Below are positions 42,755 through 52,214 of a stretch of 64,000 bases of DNA, one piece after another (position 1 is the stretch's first letter; each line of letters opens with the position of its first letter). Where the stretch lies: contig JANQGY010000013.1 in NCBI GenBank assembly GCA_028282845.1, positions 323,350 through 387,349 of the forward strand, given 5' to 3'. The notes beneath the pieces were generated by a model. It was not told where the DNA came from, made no database searches, and saw nothing but the letters and a program-made list of their open reading frames with translations. The stretch is from a bacterium (GTDB lineage Bacteria; Fidelibacterota; Marinisomatia; Marinisomatales; JAHJCW01). The position numbers and the translations under genes were made by a program.

Positions 42755-43754
42755 GCAAGGTGTAGTCCATAAAGTTTACTAATACTTTAGTTCCCTCATG
42801 ATCAAAATCAAAGCGCATTTCCTTCAAACCGGCTTCCGACATTGCTTTTCTTAATTTTTGATGGTTATCCTCACAGTAAAAAAGGAAGAATCCGCCTCCC
42901 CCCGCACCGGAAATTTTGCCGCCCAACGCACCATTTTGCATCGCAATTTCATAGACTTTCTCAAATTGCGGATTGGTTATCCCTTTGGCAAGTTTCTTCT
43001 TGTGTTTCCAATGCTCATCAAACATGTGTCCTAATTCGGTTATATTTCCGCTTTCAACGATGTCCAATATTTGGTAACCCGAATCCTTAATATAATCCAA
43101 AGAATCAAGCACCTCTTTTTTATTATTTTCAGCAGCTTTACTCTGTTGGGCTAAAATCCCAACATTTTTTCGTTGAACTCCGGTATAAAAAGATAGTAGA
43201 TTACTTTTCAATCCATCAATTGTTGAGTCAGATATTCGTGCTCTTTTTACCTTAACTGTCCCATCTTTCGCTATTTCTAATACGGTGAAACCGCCAAATG
43301 CAGCTAAATATTGATCCTGCTTGCCCATCGGTTTTTTTAACCGATACATTTCAATATTGCATGCTTCCTCAGCAAGGTCTTGCAATGCAAGATATTCCCG
43401 TTTCATAGTGTGCAGGGCATGTAAGAGACCAACGGTATAACTGCTCGAACTACCCATTCCGCTGCCGGCCGGAATATCTGCCATAGACACGACATCTATT
43501 GAATCGGTTATATTCAACTTCGTTAAGCATTCACGGGCAATATCATGTTTCAATTCTGAAACCTTCTCAACCGTTTCGGAAATATTATATTTCAAACGAA
43601 TCAACTTGTCAGCAAATGGTCTTTTAACCGTTATGAACATGTACTTATTTAGCGCGAAGCTGAATATAAATCCGCCATGTTTTTCATAATACGAAGGGAG
43701 GTCGGTTCCCCCTCCGCCAAGTGTAATCCTAAAAGGTGTTCGAGTGATTATCAT
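42735..43754 (-). CDS. hddA: GHMP-family heptose 7-phosphate kinase (HddA-like)
   Basis: A 339-residue GHMP kinase: ITRTPFRITLGGGGTDLPSY (3-22), the ATP loop IPAGSGMGSSSSYTVGLLHA (about 93-112) and KISGAGGGGFFLFYCED (motif 3, about 280-296). The N-terminus with GGGTDLPSYYEKHGG is specific to the HddA/FKP-type sugar-kinase branch. It would phosphorylate C1 of D-glycero-D-manno-heptose 7-phosphate on the way to GDP-heptose. No HddC nucleotidyltransferase is visible in the window. The downstream phosphatase overlaps it. Confidence 0.9.
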   Translation of the reverse strand: MIITRTPFRITLGGGGTDLPSYYEKHGGFIFSFALNKYMFITVKRPFADKLIRLKYNISETVEKVSELKHDIARECLTKLNITDSIDVVSMADIPAGSGMGSSSSYTVGLLHALHTMKREYLALQDLAEEACNIEMYRLKKPMGKQDQYLAAFGGFTVLEIAKDGTVKVKRARISDSTIDGLKSNLLSFYTGVQRKNVGILAQQSKAAENNKKEVLDSLDYIKDSGYQILDIVESGNITELGHMFDEHWKHKKKLAKGITNPQFEKVYEIAMQNGALGGKISGAGGGGFFLFYCEDNHQKLRKAMSEAGLKEMRFDFDHEGTKVLVNFMDYTLHGNGNK

Positions 43755-43771
43755 TTATTAAACTATTTTAT

Positions 43772-44716
43772 TTACGTAAGTGAATTACTCTTAATATAAT
43801 CAGCAATTTGCATCATCTCAACCGCTTCATTATTTTTTGTAAGATCGTTGTTATTTACTCTTTCAAAAAATTCACGGCATTCTTTTTCCCAAGTGTCATC
43901 TCCAGTGTACTCGAATCGCGATTCCTTTGGAACTCCTGACGGAAATACTCGTTCGTGATGGAGCAATATTTGAGTACCCCATTTTGTTAAACTTTTAACA
44001 ATAACTGATCCCTTACTTCCGGTAACTTCTAATTCAAAATCATTTTTCCAACGGCATAAACTAAAATGTGTGTTGCCAACAAAATCTCCGTTTTTAAATA
44101 GCACAAAACCATTGTCATCGCGTTCGTTTATTCCATATTCAAAATTTTGTATAGCGCATGCAATTGGTTCATAATCGCCCATGAACATTTTCGCAAGATA
44201 TAAATTGTGAATCCCCATATCGAGTAAAGCACCGACTTTATTATTATTTGTTATCACGCTGCCGTTGACGTAAGTACATTTGTAAAAATACGGAATTCCG
44301 ATCTTTCCGCTATCAATTAATTGTTTGGCTTTGATTAAACCGGCATCGTAACGAATATTAAATCCAATATGTAATACTATGGATTTATCGTTCGCAAGTT
44401 GCGTGATATGTTCAGTTTGATCTAATTCATCTCCTAGTGGTTTTTCGCACAAAACATGTTTACCGGCATTCAGAGCAGCTTCAATAATTTTTAACGATGG
44501 ATGAGTAGTGGTAGAAACGATGAAGGCCTCAATTGATTTATCATTCAAGAATTTTGCGTAATCGTTATAAACCGGATAATGGTAGTGTTCTTCTAAAGAT
44601 TTAATTTGTTGAGGATCAATTTCAACCAGACCGGCGATCTCAATTTCGGGAATATTCTGAATGGCATTGATTCGTTTAACACCGATATTGCCGCACCCCA
44701 CGATTATAACTCGCAT
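43772..44716 (-). CDS. Gfo/Idh/MocA-family oxidoreductase
   Basis: A 314-residue NAD(P)-dependent enzyme: VIIVGCGNIGVKRINAIQNI (3-22), FIVSTTTHPSLKIIEAALNA, KHVLCEKPLGDELDQTEHI (about 89-107, with the conserved E-K-P) and GALLDMGIHNLYLAKMFMGD. Such enzymes oxidise or reduce nucleotide sugars at C3 or C4. It overlaps the SDR gene by one base (TAATG), so the two may act in sequence on one sugar. Substrate unknown. Confidence 0.86.
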   Translation of the reverse strand: MRVIIVGCGNIGVKRINAIQNIPEIEIAGLVEIDPQQIKSLEEHYHYPVYNDYAKFLNDKSIEAFIVSTTTHPSLKIIEAALNAGKHVLCEKPLGDELDQTEHITQLANDKSIVLHIGFNIRYDAGLIKAKQLIDSGKIGIPYFYKCTYVNGSVITNNNKVGALLDMGIHNLYLAKMFMGDYEPIACAIQNFEYGINERDDNGFVLFKNGDFVGNTHFSLCRWKNDFELEVTGSKGSVIVKSLTKWGTQILLHHERVFPSGVPKESRFEYTGDDTWEKECREFFERVNNNDLTKNNEAVEMMQIADYIKSNSLT

Positions 44717-45576
44717 TATAATTCAATATCCCTATCTTTTGGGACGGTTCTGCGCATGGTATAAATGTCTGTATCTGTTAATCTATCCTTATTTTTTGAA
44801 ATATTTTCCCAGTCGTCCCAAATAGCGCTGATCACTTTTCCGTTAAATTCGTTTCTTTGTTCGCTGACAAGATATAATGCCAACTCCGGTGCTTTGTCAA
44901 TCGGATCGCCGCCGGAGGCAAGGCGTTTTTGTATGGCTTCCCAGTTTTTTTCTCCGATTGAATCTTTATCTACTTTTAGTTGCTCCTCAAACATTTTTGT
45001 GTTCACGGCGCCGGGAGATATAGCGGTAACCATGATACTATATTTTTCGAACTCGATGGCAAAATTTTCGGTAAGCCGAACAATACTGGTTTTGCTTGCA
45101 CTATAGGCATCATAATAGGGCAGGGGGTATAACGCACCACCACCCGATAAATTAATGATCCAACCGCAATTATTCTGTTTCATGTATGGCAACACTGCCT
45201 GGACACAAAAAATCGTGCCACCAATATTGGTACGCAAAGTATTGAAAAAGTCATCAGTATTAATACTTTCAATTCCACCCATCGGACCTATAGCAGCGGC
45301 ATTATTGATTAGTATATCAATTTTACCAAACTCGGCGATTGTGCTTTGAATCATTGAATCCACATCAGATTCATTTGAAATATCAGTTTGATGCTTCAAT
45401 ACTTTCGCTTGGAATTTGGTTTGTATCTCGTGCGCAGTTTGATCTAACTCTTGAGAAGTTCGCGCCGCAATCATCAAATTACAGCCTTCCCGAGCGAATC
45501 GTTCGGCAATAGCTTTGCCGATTCCCCGGCTGCCACCGGTGATTATTGCCACTTTATTTTTTAATAATCCGTTCAT
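44716..45576 (-). CDS. Short-chain dehydrogenase/reductase (SDR)
   Basis: About 286 residues of classical SDR: VAIITGGSRGIGKAIAERFA, DILINNAAAIGPMGG, WIINLSGGGALYPLPYYDAY and YSASKTSIVRLTE with the Tyr-x-x-x-Lys pair. I place the start at the ATG 45574-45576 (MNGLLKNKVAI), which overlaps the upstream stop as ATGA; a form four codons longer would overlap more. It is probably a sugar or lipid keto-reductase of the cluster, paired with the Gfo/Idh/MocA gene. Substrate unknown. Confidence 0.86.
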   Translation of the reverse strand: MNGLLKNKVAIITGGSRGIGKAIAERFAREGCNLMIAARTSQELDQTAHEIQTKFQAKVLKHQTDISNESDVDSMIQSTIAEFGKIDILINNAAAIGPMGGIESINTDDFFNTLRTNIGGTIFCVQAVLPYMKQNNCGWIINLSGGGALYPLPYYDAYSASKTSIVRLTENFAIEFEKYSIMVTAISPGAVNTKMFEEQLKVDKDSIGEKNWEAIQKRLASGGDPIDKAPELALYLVSEQRNEFNGKVISAIWDDWENISKNKDRLTDTDIYTMRRTVPKDRDIEL

Positions 45577-47291
45577 TTTTTGATCCATCGTTTGCCGTCA
45601 ACAATTGTTATATCTTCCTCCGGAGAAATGTGATGCAAGCCATCGGGGAATTTACTTTTTATATTTGGAAAAAGTTCACCGATATAAATTTCTTGATATT
45701 CGGTTTTGGTCAATTTTGTTATTTCATTAAAGATCGTGCTTCCGCCGTAAGTTGCTGTACAGTTTTGTGAAGGTCTGATCAGTCTATTATTATAAGTAAA
45801 TATTCTACCTGCCGGTCGGGTTTTTTGGGGAAATTGTTTTACAGGATTTAAACGGTGCGGAGTCCAAGGACCTTCAAGATGATCGGCATAAAATAAATAT
45901 AATTTACTGGAATCGTGATCGCTGTGATTAGCGGTAAACATCCACCATAAACCATCCTTTTGGATTAATGTGGGATCAACGCCGGGGAAATCAGCAACCA
46001 AAGTGGTTTTTTTGTACCAATCAAAGGGGAAGGACTTTGCTTGATAGAGCGCAATTTCTCCCGATTCGCACTGTTCCGGAATACAGTAATATTCACCCTC
46101 ATGCTCTACAATAAACGGATAAGATAAGTGAAAGGGCTGTTCTATTGCAGGTGTGGGCTCTGAATATGTTTTAAAATCGACAGTTTCAATTACAGAAATT
46201 CTGCCCCTCTCTGCACTGTATGAAAAATCCTCGATAAATAGATAATGGTTATTATCCTTTTTTATGATAAAGGGATCAGCGTAGAATCTGCCCGCCGGAG
46301 GTTCTAACCATTCGATTTTAACGGGTTGCAGAGAATTGATCAGAGTATTAACCGGTTTATCAATAATGCCAACAGCCCATAATTCCCGGTTTTTGGGGCT
46401 TTGTCCGGGAAATGATGTTTCTATTTTATTTGCAATCGTTTTAAAAATAAATCTTAAGGTTTGCAAATTAGTTGGTGCCCGATATATTGGTGCTGTGCTT
46501 ATTTCCGATTTTTTAAAAATACTTTCGTCATTTTCATTCAAGATATTGCGACACACGGTTGACGGCCATTTGGTAGTGCCCCAGAATAAATTATTTTTAT
46601 TTTTATTATAGGAAGTGAAATTAGTTTTGAAGGATGAACTATAGAGCATAATTCCGTCATCAAGTTTGTCGGTCAGTCGTTGTAAGATCGCTCCACTCCA
46701 GGGATCATTGAAATATATCTCCCAGAAGCCGGGTGGACCGCCGCGATACTTCAGATAATCACCATGATGAAACGACCAAACTCCATATTTTGGAACTTCC
46801 AATATTGGTCCTCTGATTATATTGAAACCGAACCTTATTATCAGATCTAAATTGTAAGTTCTAATTTTATCAAGATCGTCTTCAGTAAAATATTGTGAAT
46901 ATTTTCCTTTTCTGATGGTTCTACAGAATAGCATATCAATATTTCTAAATTCATAGGACATAGATATTCTGTTGTCGCAGGAAGCCGGATAATATTTATT
47001 CGTAAAACGTTGATATCGTATCCAAAAGCTGGTTGACGCAAATTTCTTCAATTTTAAAATAATTTTTATCACCGGTAGTAAAGCTTTTTTTAAAATTGAT
47101 AATTGTTTTTGTGCGCCACTGTAATCAGATTTAATTGGTGTGATTACGTCAGCATCTCCAATCAATAATTCGAGTGAGACGCCCGGAGTATTAGTTAAAT
47201 TACGTATCGTCTCGGCTTCCCAGGCGGCAAGATCAAAACCATTGTACATTAAGCCAATACGCAATGTTTTTTCTTTATTCTGAGTAATCAC
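45573..47291 (-). CDS. Formyltransferase-like domain fused to a GH43/GINT-type beta-propeller
   Basis: A 572-residue two-domain protein. Residues about 90-250 follow the formyltransferase pattern: DLIIRFGFNIIRGPILEVPK, YGVWSFHHGDYLKYRGGPPG and LTDKLDDGIMLYSSSF. The His, the R-G-G and the Asp are in place, but Ser stands where formyltransferases have Asn in N-x-H. Residues about 310-572 form a five-bladed-propeller-like region: FYADPFIIKKDNNHYLFIED, LSYPFIVEHEGEYYCIPEQC, GVDPTLIQKDGLWWMFTANH and RPAGRIFTYNNRLIRPSQNC, like the glucosamine inositolphosphorylceramide transferase (GINT) domain. Both halves together form a known but poorly characterised architecture. Sugar N-formylation or transfer is a possible role; uncertain. 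Confidence 0.78.
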   Translation of the reverse strand: MITQNKEKTLRIGLMYNGFDLAAWEAETIRNLTNTPGVSLELLIGDADVITPIKSDYSGAQKQLSILKKALLPVIKIILKLKKFASTSFWIRYQRFTNKYYPASCDNRISMSYEFRNIDMLFCRTIRKGKYSQYFTEDDLDKIRTYNLDLIIRFGFNIIRGPILEVPKYGVWSFHHGDYLKYRGGPPGFWEIYFNDPWSGAILQRLTDKLDDGIMLYSSSFKTNFTSYNKNKNNLFWGTTKWPSTVCRNILNENDESIFKKSEISTAPIYRAPTNLQTLRFIFKTIANKIETSFPGQSPKNRELWAVGIIDKPVNTLINSLQPVKIEWLEPPAGRFYADPFIIKKDNNHYLFIEDFSYSAERGRISVIETVDFKTYSEPTPAIEQPFHLSYPFIVEHEGEYYCIPEQCESGEIALYQAKSFPFDWYKKTTLVADFPGVDPTLIQKDGLWWMFTANHSDHDSSKLYLFYADHLEGPWTPHRLNPVKQFPQKTRPAGRIFTYNNRLIRPSQNCTATYGGSTIFNEITKLTKTEYQEIYIGELFPNIKSKFPDGLHHISPEEDITIVDGKRWIKK

Positions 47292-47356
47292 ACTTAATAA
47301 TTGAGGTTATATATAATTTTCAGACTTTTTACAACTTATTATTAATGCAACCTATT

Positions 47357-48688
47357 TCAACTTTCTTGCCCGATTTGTACGTATGTCAATTTTGAATTAT
47401 CATCAAAAGAATAAAGCTTCCATCCATCCACAATAATCGGTTCGGTATCCATTAATTTAACAAAGTCATCGGCAGAAATATTTTTAAATTCATTCCAAGG
47501 TGTAGAAATAAGACAAACTTTTGTACCGGACAAACACTCGGTTGCCGAATCCGAAAAAGTAATATTTTCTAAATCGTTTAATTCTTGTTTGGCTTCATCC
47601 ATCCCGGCCGGATCATATACTTTAACTTTGATACCCTTTTTTGTTAAAGCATTGATAATTGAAATTGCAGCAGATTCCTCGACTAATTGTGTGCCCACTT
47701 TATAAGTTAATCCGAGGATTGAAATTTGATCAGTCTGTTTGCTTTTCATGAAATCCAATAATTTTTTGGGGATTCGTTCGTTTCGATGATAATCATTGAT
47801 TTGATCAGTTCGAACCGCTAAGGGTGTTTCACAGCCGAATTTTTCCGCTGATTTGGCAAACGCACGATTATCTCTTGGGAAACAGGGGCCACCATAACTT
47901 AATCCTCCCTTGAGATACTTTCTTCCAATGCGTGAATCATCACCTAAGGCATCGGTTACATGATCAACATTACCGCCGGGCATATTTTCACATATTTCAG
48001 CAAGGGTGTTAGCGAACGTGATCTTGAGCGTGCAGTATGAGTTTAGAGCAATTTTGGTCAGTTCCGCATTATAAAAGTTCATGCGATGTATATTGGGTTG
48101 ATTATTGATCAAATTCCTATGGATTTTTTCTAAAATATCACCCGCTTTTTTATCAGATTCACCGATCAGTATCATGTCGGGATTTAAGAAATCCCGCACG
48201 ACGCTTCCTAAAGCGATGAAATCAGGGTTGTAACATAATCCGAAATCCTCACTGCATTTTTTGCCGGATGTTCGCTCTAATAAGTCCTTTATCTGTTGCA
48301 TATCACCGGGCAATACCGTGCTGGTTATTATAATCAGGTGATACTCATTTTTGGTTCGTAAAATACTGCCAATTTCAGCAGCAACGGCATCTACGTAATC
48401 TGTCGAGAAACTACCATCGTTAGTGCTTGGTGTCGGTACAATCACAAAGCTGACATCGGAATTCGTTATGGCTTCATTAACATCTGTGGTTGCCAATATA
48501 TTTTGTTTATAATTCTCAATTAATTCATCAACGCCGGGTTCATAGATCGGAGATTTACCATTATTTACCAATTCCACAAACTTATTATTTATATCCATTC
48601 CAATGACTTTCCATCCTTTAGAAGCAAAGCAGGCCAACATTGTGCAGCCAAGCTTGCCGAGACCAAAAACTGATAGTCTTTTTTTCAT
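47357..48688 (-). CDS. Nucleotide-sugar dehydrogenase (UDP-glucose/GDP-mannose dehydrogenase family)
   Basis: A 443-residue enzyme: LSVFGLGKLGCTMLACFASK (4-23), KSPIYEPGVDELIENY, IVPTPSTNDGSFST, CYNPDFIALGSVVRDFLNPD, LKGGLSYGGPCFPRDNRAFA with the catalytic Cys, and a C-terminal domain with ILGLTYKVGTQLVEESAA. It oxidises a sugar nucleotide at C6 to the uronate with two NAD. The exact sugar is not decided by the sequence. Its stop region is followed by a 65 bp gap; it overlaps the fucosyltransferase stop by 4 bp. Confidence 0.9.
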   Translation of the reverse strand: MKKRLSVFGLGKLGCTMLACFASKGWKVIGMDINNKFVELVNNGKSPIYEPGVDELIENYKQNILATTDVNEAITNSDVSFVIVPTPSTNDGSFSTDYVDAVAAEIGSILRTKNEYHLIIITSTVLPGDMQQIKDLLERTSGKKCSEDFGLCYNPDFIALGSVVRDFLNPDMILIGESDKKAGDILEKIHRNLINNQPNIHRMNFYNAELTKIALNSYCTLKITFANTLAEICENMPGGNVDHVTDALGDDSRIGRKYLKGGLSYGGPCFPRDNRAFAKSAEKFGCETPLAVRTDQINDYHRNERIPKKLLDFMKSKQTDQISILGLTYKVGTQLVEESAAISIINALTKKGIKVKVYDPAGMDEAKQELNDLENITFSDSATECLSGTKVCLISTPWNEFKNISADDFVKLMDTEPIIVDGWKLYSFDDNSKLTYVQIGQES

Positions 48689-49611
48689 ATTTTCAAATCC
48701 ATATTTCCTTTAATATTATTTAGTATTATCCAATCATTTGGAATCCGTATTACAGATTCGTTTTTGATTGGGTTGCGATACCACCATTTTGGTGATACTA
48801 TTATTTTGTTTTTGTAATTATTTAACCATGCAGCCCACCAACTATATGTACTATTTGATATTATATTATATTTGCAATTTGACATTAAATACAAATGTTC
48901 ATAATCAGGACCATCATTATCAACATAGACAGTAGGGTGGTCATAATGTATATTTCGTTTAACCCAATTTATGTCATCCGAAAAAATAAATAGGTTAATA
49001 TCATCTATTTTTTCCCTAATAATATCAATCGCATTTATGAAGTATTCGTTTGTGCTATATGGCTGATCCGCAGCCGCTGCAGGTCTGTTTAACAGATCTC
49101 CTCTACGAATATGTATTGAAACGCTTTTCGTATTAATTATTTTTTCAAATAATAAAGAATTCTCAAGTGTTAAATTTTTCCTTGGTACAAATTCAGACTT
49201 AAAGACTGATTTATAATTTTCAAAAATATCAGTTTTTTGCCAAAATCCTGAAAAATATAGATTTTGTCTAAAATCTATTTCATCATTTAAAAAATCCTTT
49301 TCATAAACAATGTCAAATTTAAAATATGTGATCATCGGAAATTTGGTAAAAAATGATTTTTTCTTATTGACGCGATGCGCAATCCGCAAATAGTACTTTG
49401 GTAAAATATTTTGGTCAATTTTGAAACAATTTAGTAGATATTCTCTTCTAGTAGCGGCATTTGGATTCTTAGGATCTTCAAATTTATAATAATCATTAAA
49501 CCACGAAAGGTCTAATTTGTAATTTTGATTATGCTTAATGGCCAAAGAACGAATAAATGCGTATTGAAACAATTGATTTCCTATTCCACCTATTATTTTG
49601 GCAATTAACAT
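48685..49611 (-). CDS. Alpha-1,2-fucosyltransferase (GT11)
   Basis: A 308-residue GT11 protein: IIGGIGNQLFQYAFIRSLAI (6-25), VSIHIRRGDLLN (about 157-168, the H-x-R-R-G-D donor motif), NLFIFSDDINWVKRN and IISNSTYSWWAAWLNN (about 259-274). All family motifs are present. It transfers fucose from GDP-L-fucose, which gmd and fcl of the same cluster make. The gene is very AT-rich. It probably adds a fucose branch to the repeat unit. Confidence 0.92.
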   Translation of the reverse strand: MLIAKIIGGIGNQLFQYAFIRSLAIKHNQNYKLDLSWFNDYYKFEDPKNPNAATRREYLLNCFKIDQNILPKYYLRIAHRVNKKKSFFTKFPMITYFKFDIVYEKDFLNDEIDFRQNLYFSGFWQKTDIFENYKSVFKSEFVPRKNLTLENSLLFEKIINTKSVSIHIRRGDLLNRPAAAADQPYSTNEYFINAIDIIREKIDDINLFIFSDDINWVKRNIHYDHPTVYVDNDGPDYEHLYLMSNCKYNIISNSTYSWWAAWLNNYKNKIIVSPKWWYRNPIKNESVIRIPNDWIILNNIKGNMDLKI

Positions 49612-49740
49612 ATCATCTAACGTTTTTGTGTATCATCATAATGAACAATAAATTCCAGTTAAACAATTAATTAATTCTTCAAATTGTTTATAAATGTGTA
49701 ATAATATTATTAATCCAAATTATATTAATAATCTGTCATA

Positions 49741-50715
49741 TTATTTTGCGTCTTCTACTTGCTTTTCAATCCACTGAAAAGTCTTAACCATTCCGTCTTT
49801 AAGCGGTTTTGACGGCTTCCAATTGAGTTTCTCTCCAATTAGATTATTATCAGAATTACGTCCTCTTACACCTAGCGGACCGGGGATATGTTTTACTGTT
49901 ATTTTTTTCCCCGCAATTTCCATTGCGATTTCAGCTAATTGGTTAATCGTCACCATCTCTTCAGAGCCTATATTTACCGGACCTGAAAATTCTGATTCCA
50001 TTAAACGTCTAATACCTTCTAAACACTCATCAATATATAAAAATGAACGCGTTTGCTTGCCGTCTCCCCACATCTCGATTTCGCCGCCATCGAGAGTTTC
50101 AGCTACCTTGCGGCACATAGCTGCGGGAGCTTTCTCTTTACCTCCCGTCCATGTTCCCTCTGGTCCAAAAATATTATGAAAACGAGCAATGTTTACATCC
50201 AATCCATAATTTCTTTGGAAGGATAAAAATAATCTCTCACTGAATAATTTTTCCCATCCATATTCACTATCTGGGGCAGCCGGATAAGCAGAATCTTCAG
50301 AGCATTTTGGATTGTCTGGATCCATCTGATTGTACTCAGGGTAAATACATGCTGATGAAGAATAGAATATCTTTTTTATTTTGGCTTTTACACCATAGTA
50401 GGTCATATTCAAGTTTATTTGAGCGGAATTGTGCATTACGTCAGCATCATGGTCGCCCGTAAAAATGTATCCTGCTCCACCCATATCGGCTGCTAGCTGA
50501 TAAACTTCATCAAATGGTCTGTCAAGTATATTTTGAACAACAGTTTGATCTCTTAAATCTCCAACGATAAAATCATCGGCCGCTGTTGGGGCGAATTCAG
50601 GATTTTTAAGATCTACACCTCGAACCCAAAAACCTTCTTTTTTTAATTTCTTAACAAGATGCCCACCAATAAATCCACCGGCACCACATACAAGAGCATT
50701 TTTTTCTGTATTCAT
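49741..50715 (-). CDS. GDP-mannose 3,5-epimerase-like SDR
   Basis: A 324-residue extended SDR: ALVCGAGGFIGGHLVKKLKK (8-27), AADMGGAGYIFTGDHDADVM (about 70-89), SSSACIYPEYNQ, YGWEKLFSERLFLSF (Tyr-x-x-x-Lys) and GPEGTWTGGKEKAPAAMCRK. The MGGAGYIFTG and GTWTGGKEKAPAA motifs are specific to GDP-mannose 3,5-epimerases, which make GDP-L-galactose or GDP-L-gulose. It lies in the GDP-mannose-based part of the cluster. Its sequence is less AT-rich than its neighbours at 48685 and 50724. Confidence 0.88.
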   Translation of the reverse strand: MNTEKNALVCGAGGFIGGHLVKKLKKEGFWVRGVDLKNPEFAPTAADDFIVGDLRDQTVVQNILDRPFDEVYQLAADMGGAGYIFTGDHDADVMHNSAQINLNMTYYGVKAKIKKIFYSSSACIYPEYNQMDPDNPKCSEDSAYPAAPDSEYGWEKLFSERLFLSFQRNYGLDVNIARFHNIFGPEGTWTGGKEKAPAAMCRKVAETLDGGEIEMWGDGKQTRSFLYIDECLEGIRRLMESEFSGPVNIGSEEMVTINQLAEIAMEIAGKKITVKHIPGPLGVRGRNSDNNLIGEKLNWKPSKPLKDGMVKTFQWIEKQVEDAK

Positions 50716-50723
50716 TATTTAGT

Positions 50724-51992
50724 TTAATTTCCTTTTAAAATATTTTCATATTGAACAGTAATCTTTTCCCATGTAAACTTTTCTAACCAATTCTTATTCC
50801 CATTGACTCCCAATTCATATCTCTTCTTTGGGTTATTTATAATTTTTACAATTTCAACAGCTAAGACGTCGGGATCAACTACGGTGCGACCATTTTTGTC
50901 TATCTCTGAAGGGCAAAGAACCCCACCTTGGGTCCATTGAATTATTTCTTCGGAATTCCCTACAGGAACTGTTAAAAAAGGCAATCCGGCAGCTGCCGAT
51001 TCAAAAAGAACAAGGGGAGAGTATTCGATGTTTGAAGCAAATACAAAAAGATCAGCATTAAAAAAAGCTTGAATTACATCGGATCTTTTAAGATTAGTAA
51101 TATATATGTTTTTATTAGAATTTGAACTATTAACCTCACGAGCTATATCTGTCCAATTTCTAGTGATATTTTTTTTTGAAAATTTAAAAAAATTCATTAC
51201 TATTCTGAATAGTCGTCTAAGAAACATATTAATACCGCCATCGAAATACAACTTTATTTTCATAATTAATTTCGTTTCCGGAATTACATATGGTATATTG
51301 CCATTTAGTAATAGTGATGCGGGTTTATCAAATTGTGCTCTTTGAAATGCCTGAGCTAGCTCATAATGACCTTTGCCTCCGGTAAATGATCCAACAGTTA
51401 GTATTAGGTAATCTTCATTTTTAATATTTAATCTATCCCTAAAAGTATTATCAATTTCAGTGGTAAATTCTATTTCACTCGCACCATTTGGAATAACAGA
51501 ATAATTATTGATACCATTATTTTTTGCAAAGTTTATGTCTCGGTATTCTGAGGCATAAAAAATTAGATGATCAAATTTTTTCAATATATCAGGCATTAAA
51601 GTATAATAATCAGCATAGTAATGATTGTATAAAGCAGAAAAACCGCAAGGTATAAATATTTTTCGTTTTATTATAAGGTCTAATACTGGTATCAGTGAAT
51701 CCAATGTCCAACTTTGTGCTGATTTTAGCATTAAAACATCATAATTTTCACTTAAAATGAAATTTTGGTATTCTTTTATATTACCTTTTAATCCATGAAT
51801 ATAGCTTCCAGATACATTGAATTCTTTAATCTTAACGCCGTTAAGTTCACTTACCTTACGATCTTCCATTTTTGATGTGACAATTGTAACAGTATGCCCT
51901 CTTTGTACCAATCTTTCGGAAATTTCTTTTATAACGAACTGTAAACCTCCTACACTAGGGTAATAGTAATCAGTTCCTATAATTATGCGCAT
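50724..51992 (-). CDS. Family 4 glycosyltransferase
   Basis: A 422-residue GT-B protein: IIIGTDYYYPSVGGLQFVIK (3-22), VTIVTSKMEDRKVSELNGVK, VIPNGASEIEFT, YLILTVGSFTGGKGHYELAQ and YSPLVLFESAAAGLPFLTV (about 325-343). An unusual stretch of about 50 residues (around KLYFDGGINMFLRRLFRIVM) lies between the donor-half strands and may contact the membrane. Donor unknown. It lies 8 bp before the epimerase gene. Confidence 0.84.
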   Translation of the reverse strand: MRIIIGTDYYYPSVGGLQFVIKEISERLVQRGHTVTIVTSKMEDRKVSELNGVKIKEFNVSGSYIHGLKGNIKEYQNFILSENYDVLMLKSAQSWTLDSLIPVLDLIIKRKIFIPCGFSALYNHYYADYYTLMPDILKKFDHLIFYASEYRDINFAKNNGINNYSVIPNGASEIEFTTEIDNTFRDRLNIKNEDYLILTVGSFTGGKGHYELAQAFQRAQFDKPASLLLNGNIPYVIPETKLIMKIKLYFDGGINMFLRRLFRIVMNFFKFSKKNITRNWTDIAREVNSSNSNKNIYITNLKRSDVIQAFFNADLFVFASNIEYSPLVLFESAAAGLPFLTVPVGNSEEIIQWTQGGVLCPSEIDKNGRTVVDPDVLAVEIVKIINNPKKRYELGVNGNKNWLEKFTWEKITVQYENILKGN

Positions 51993-52214
51993 TAGCTAGT
52001 TCGCACTGTTTTAAATAAGAGGTAATATAACATAATCTACCATTTAGAATGTCATTAGAAGGTTTCTTTATAAAAATAACACTGTCTCAAGTAGTAATCC
52101 CCATGTTAACAATATTTAGGTCGATAATTTGAAACTTAATGAACTATATGGTTAACTGTATATTAAAAGCCATTTTCAACTGTAAATACATGGGTAACAC
52201 TTAATATTAGTTTC

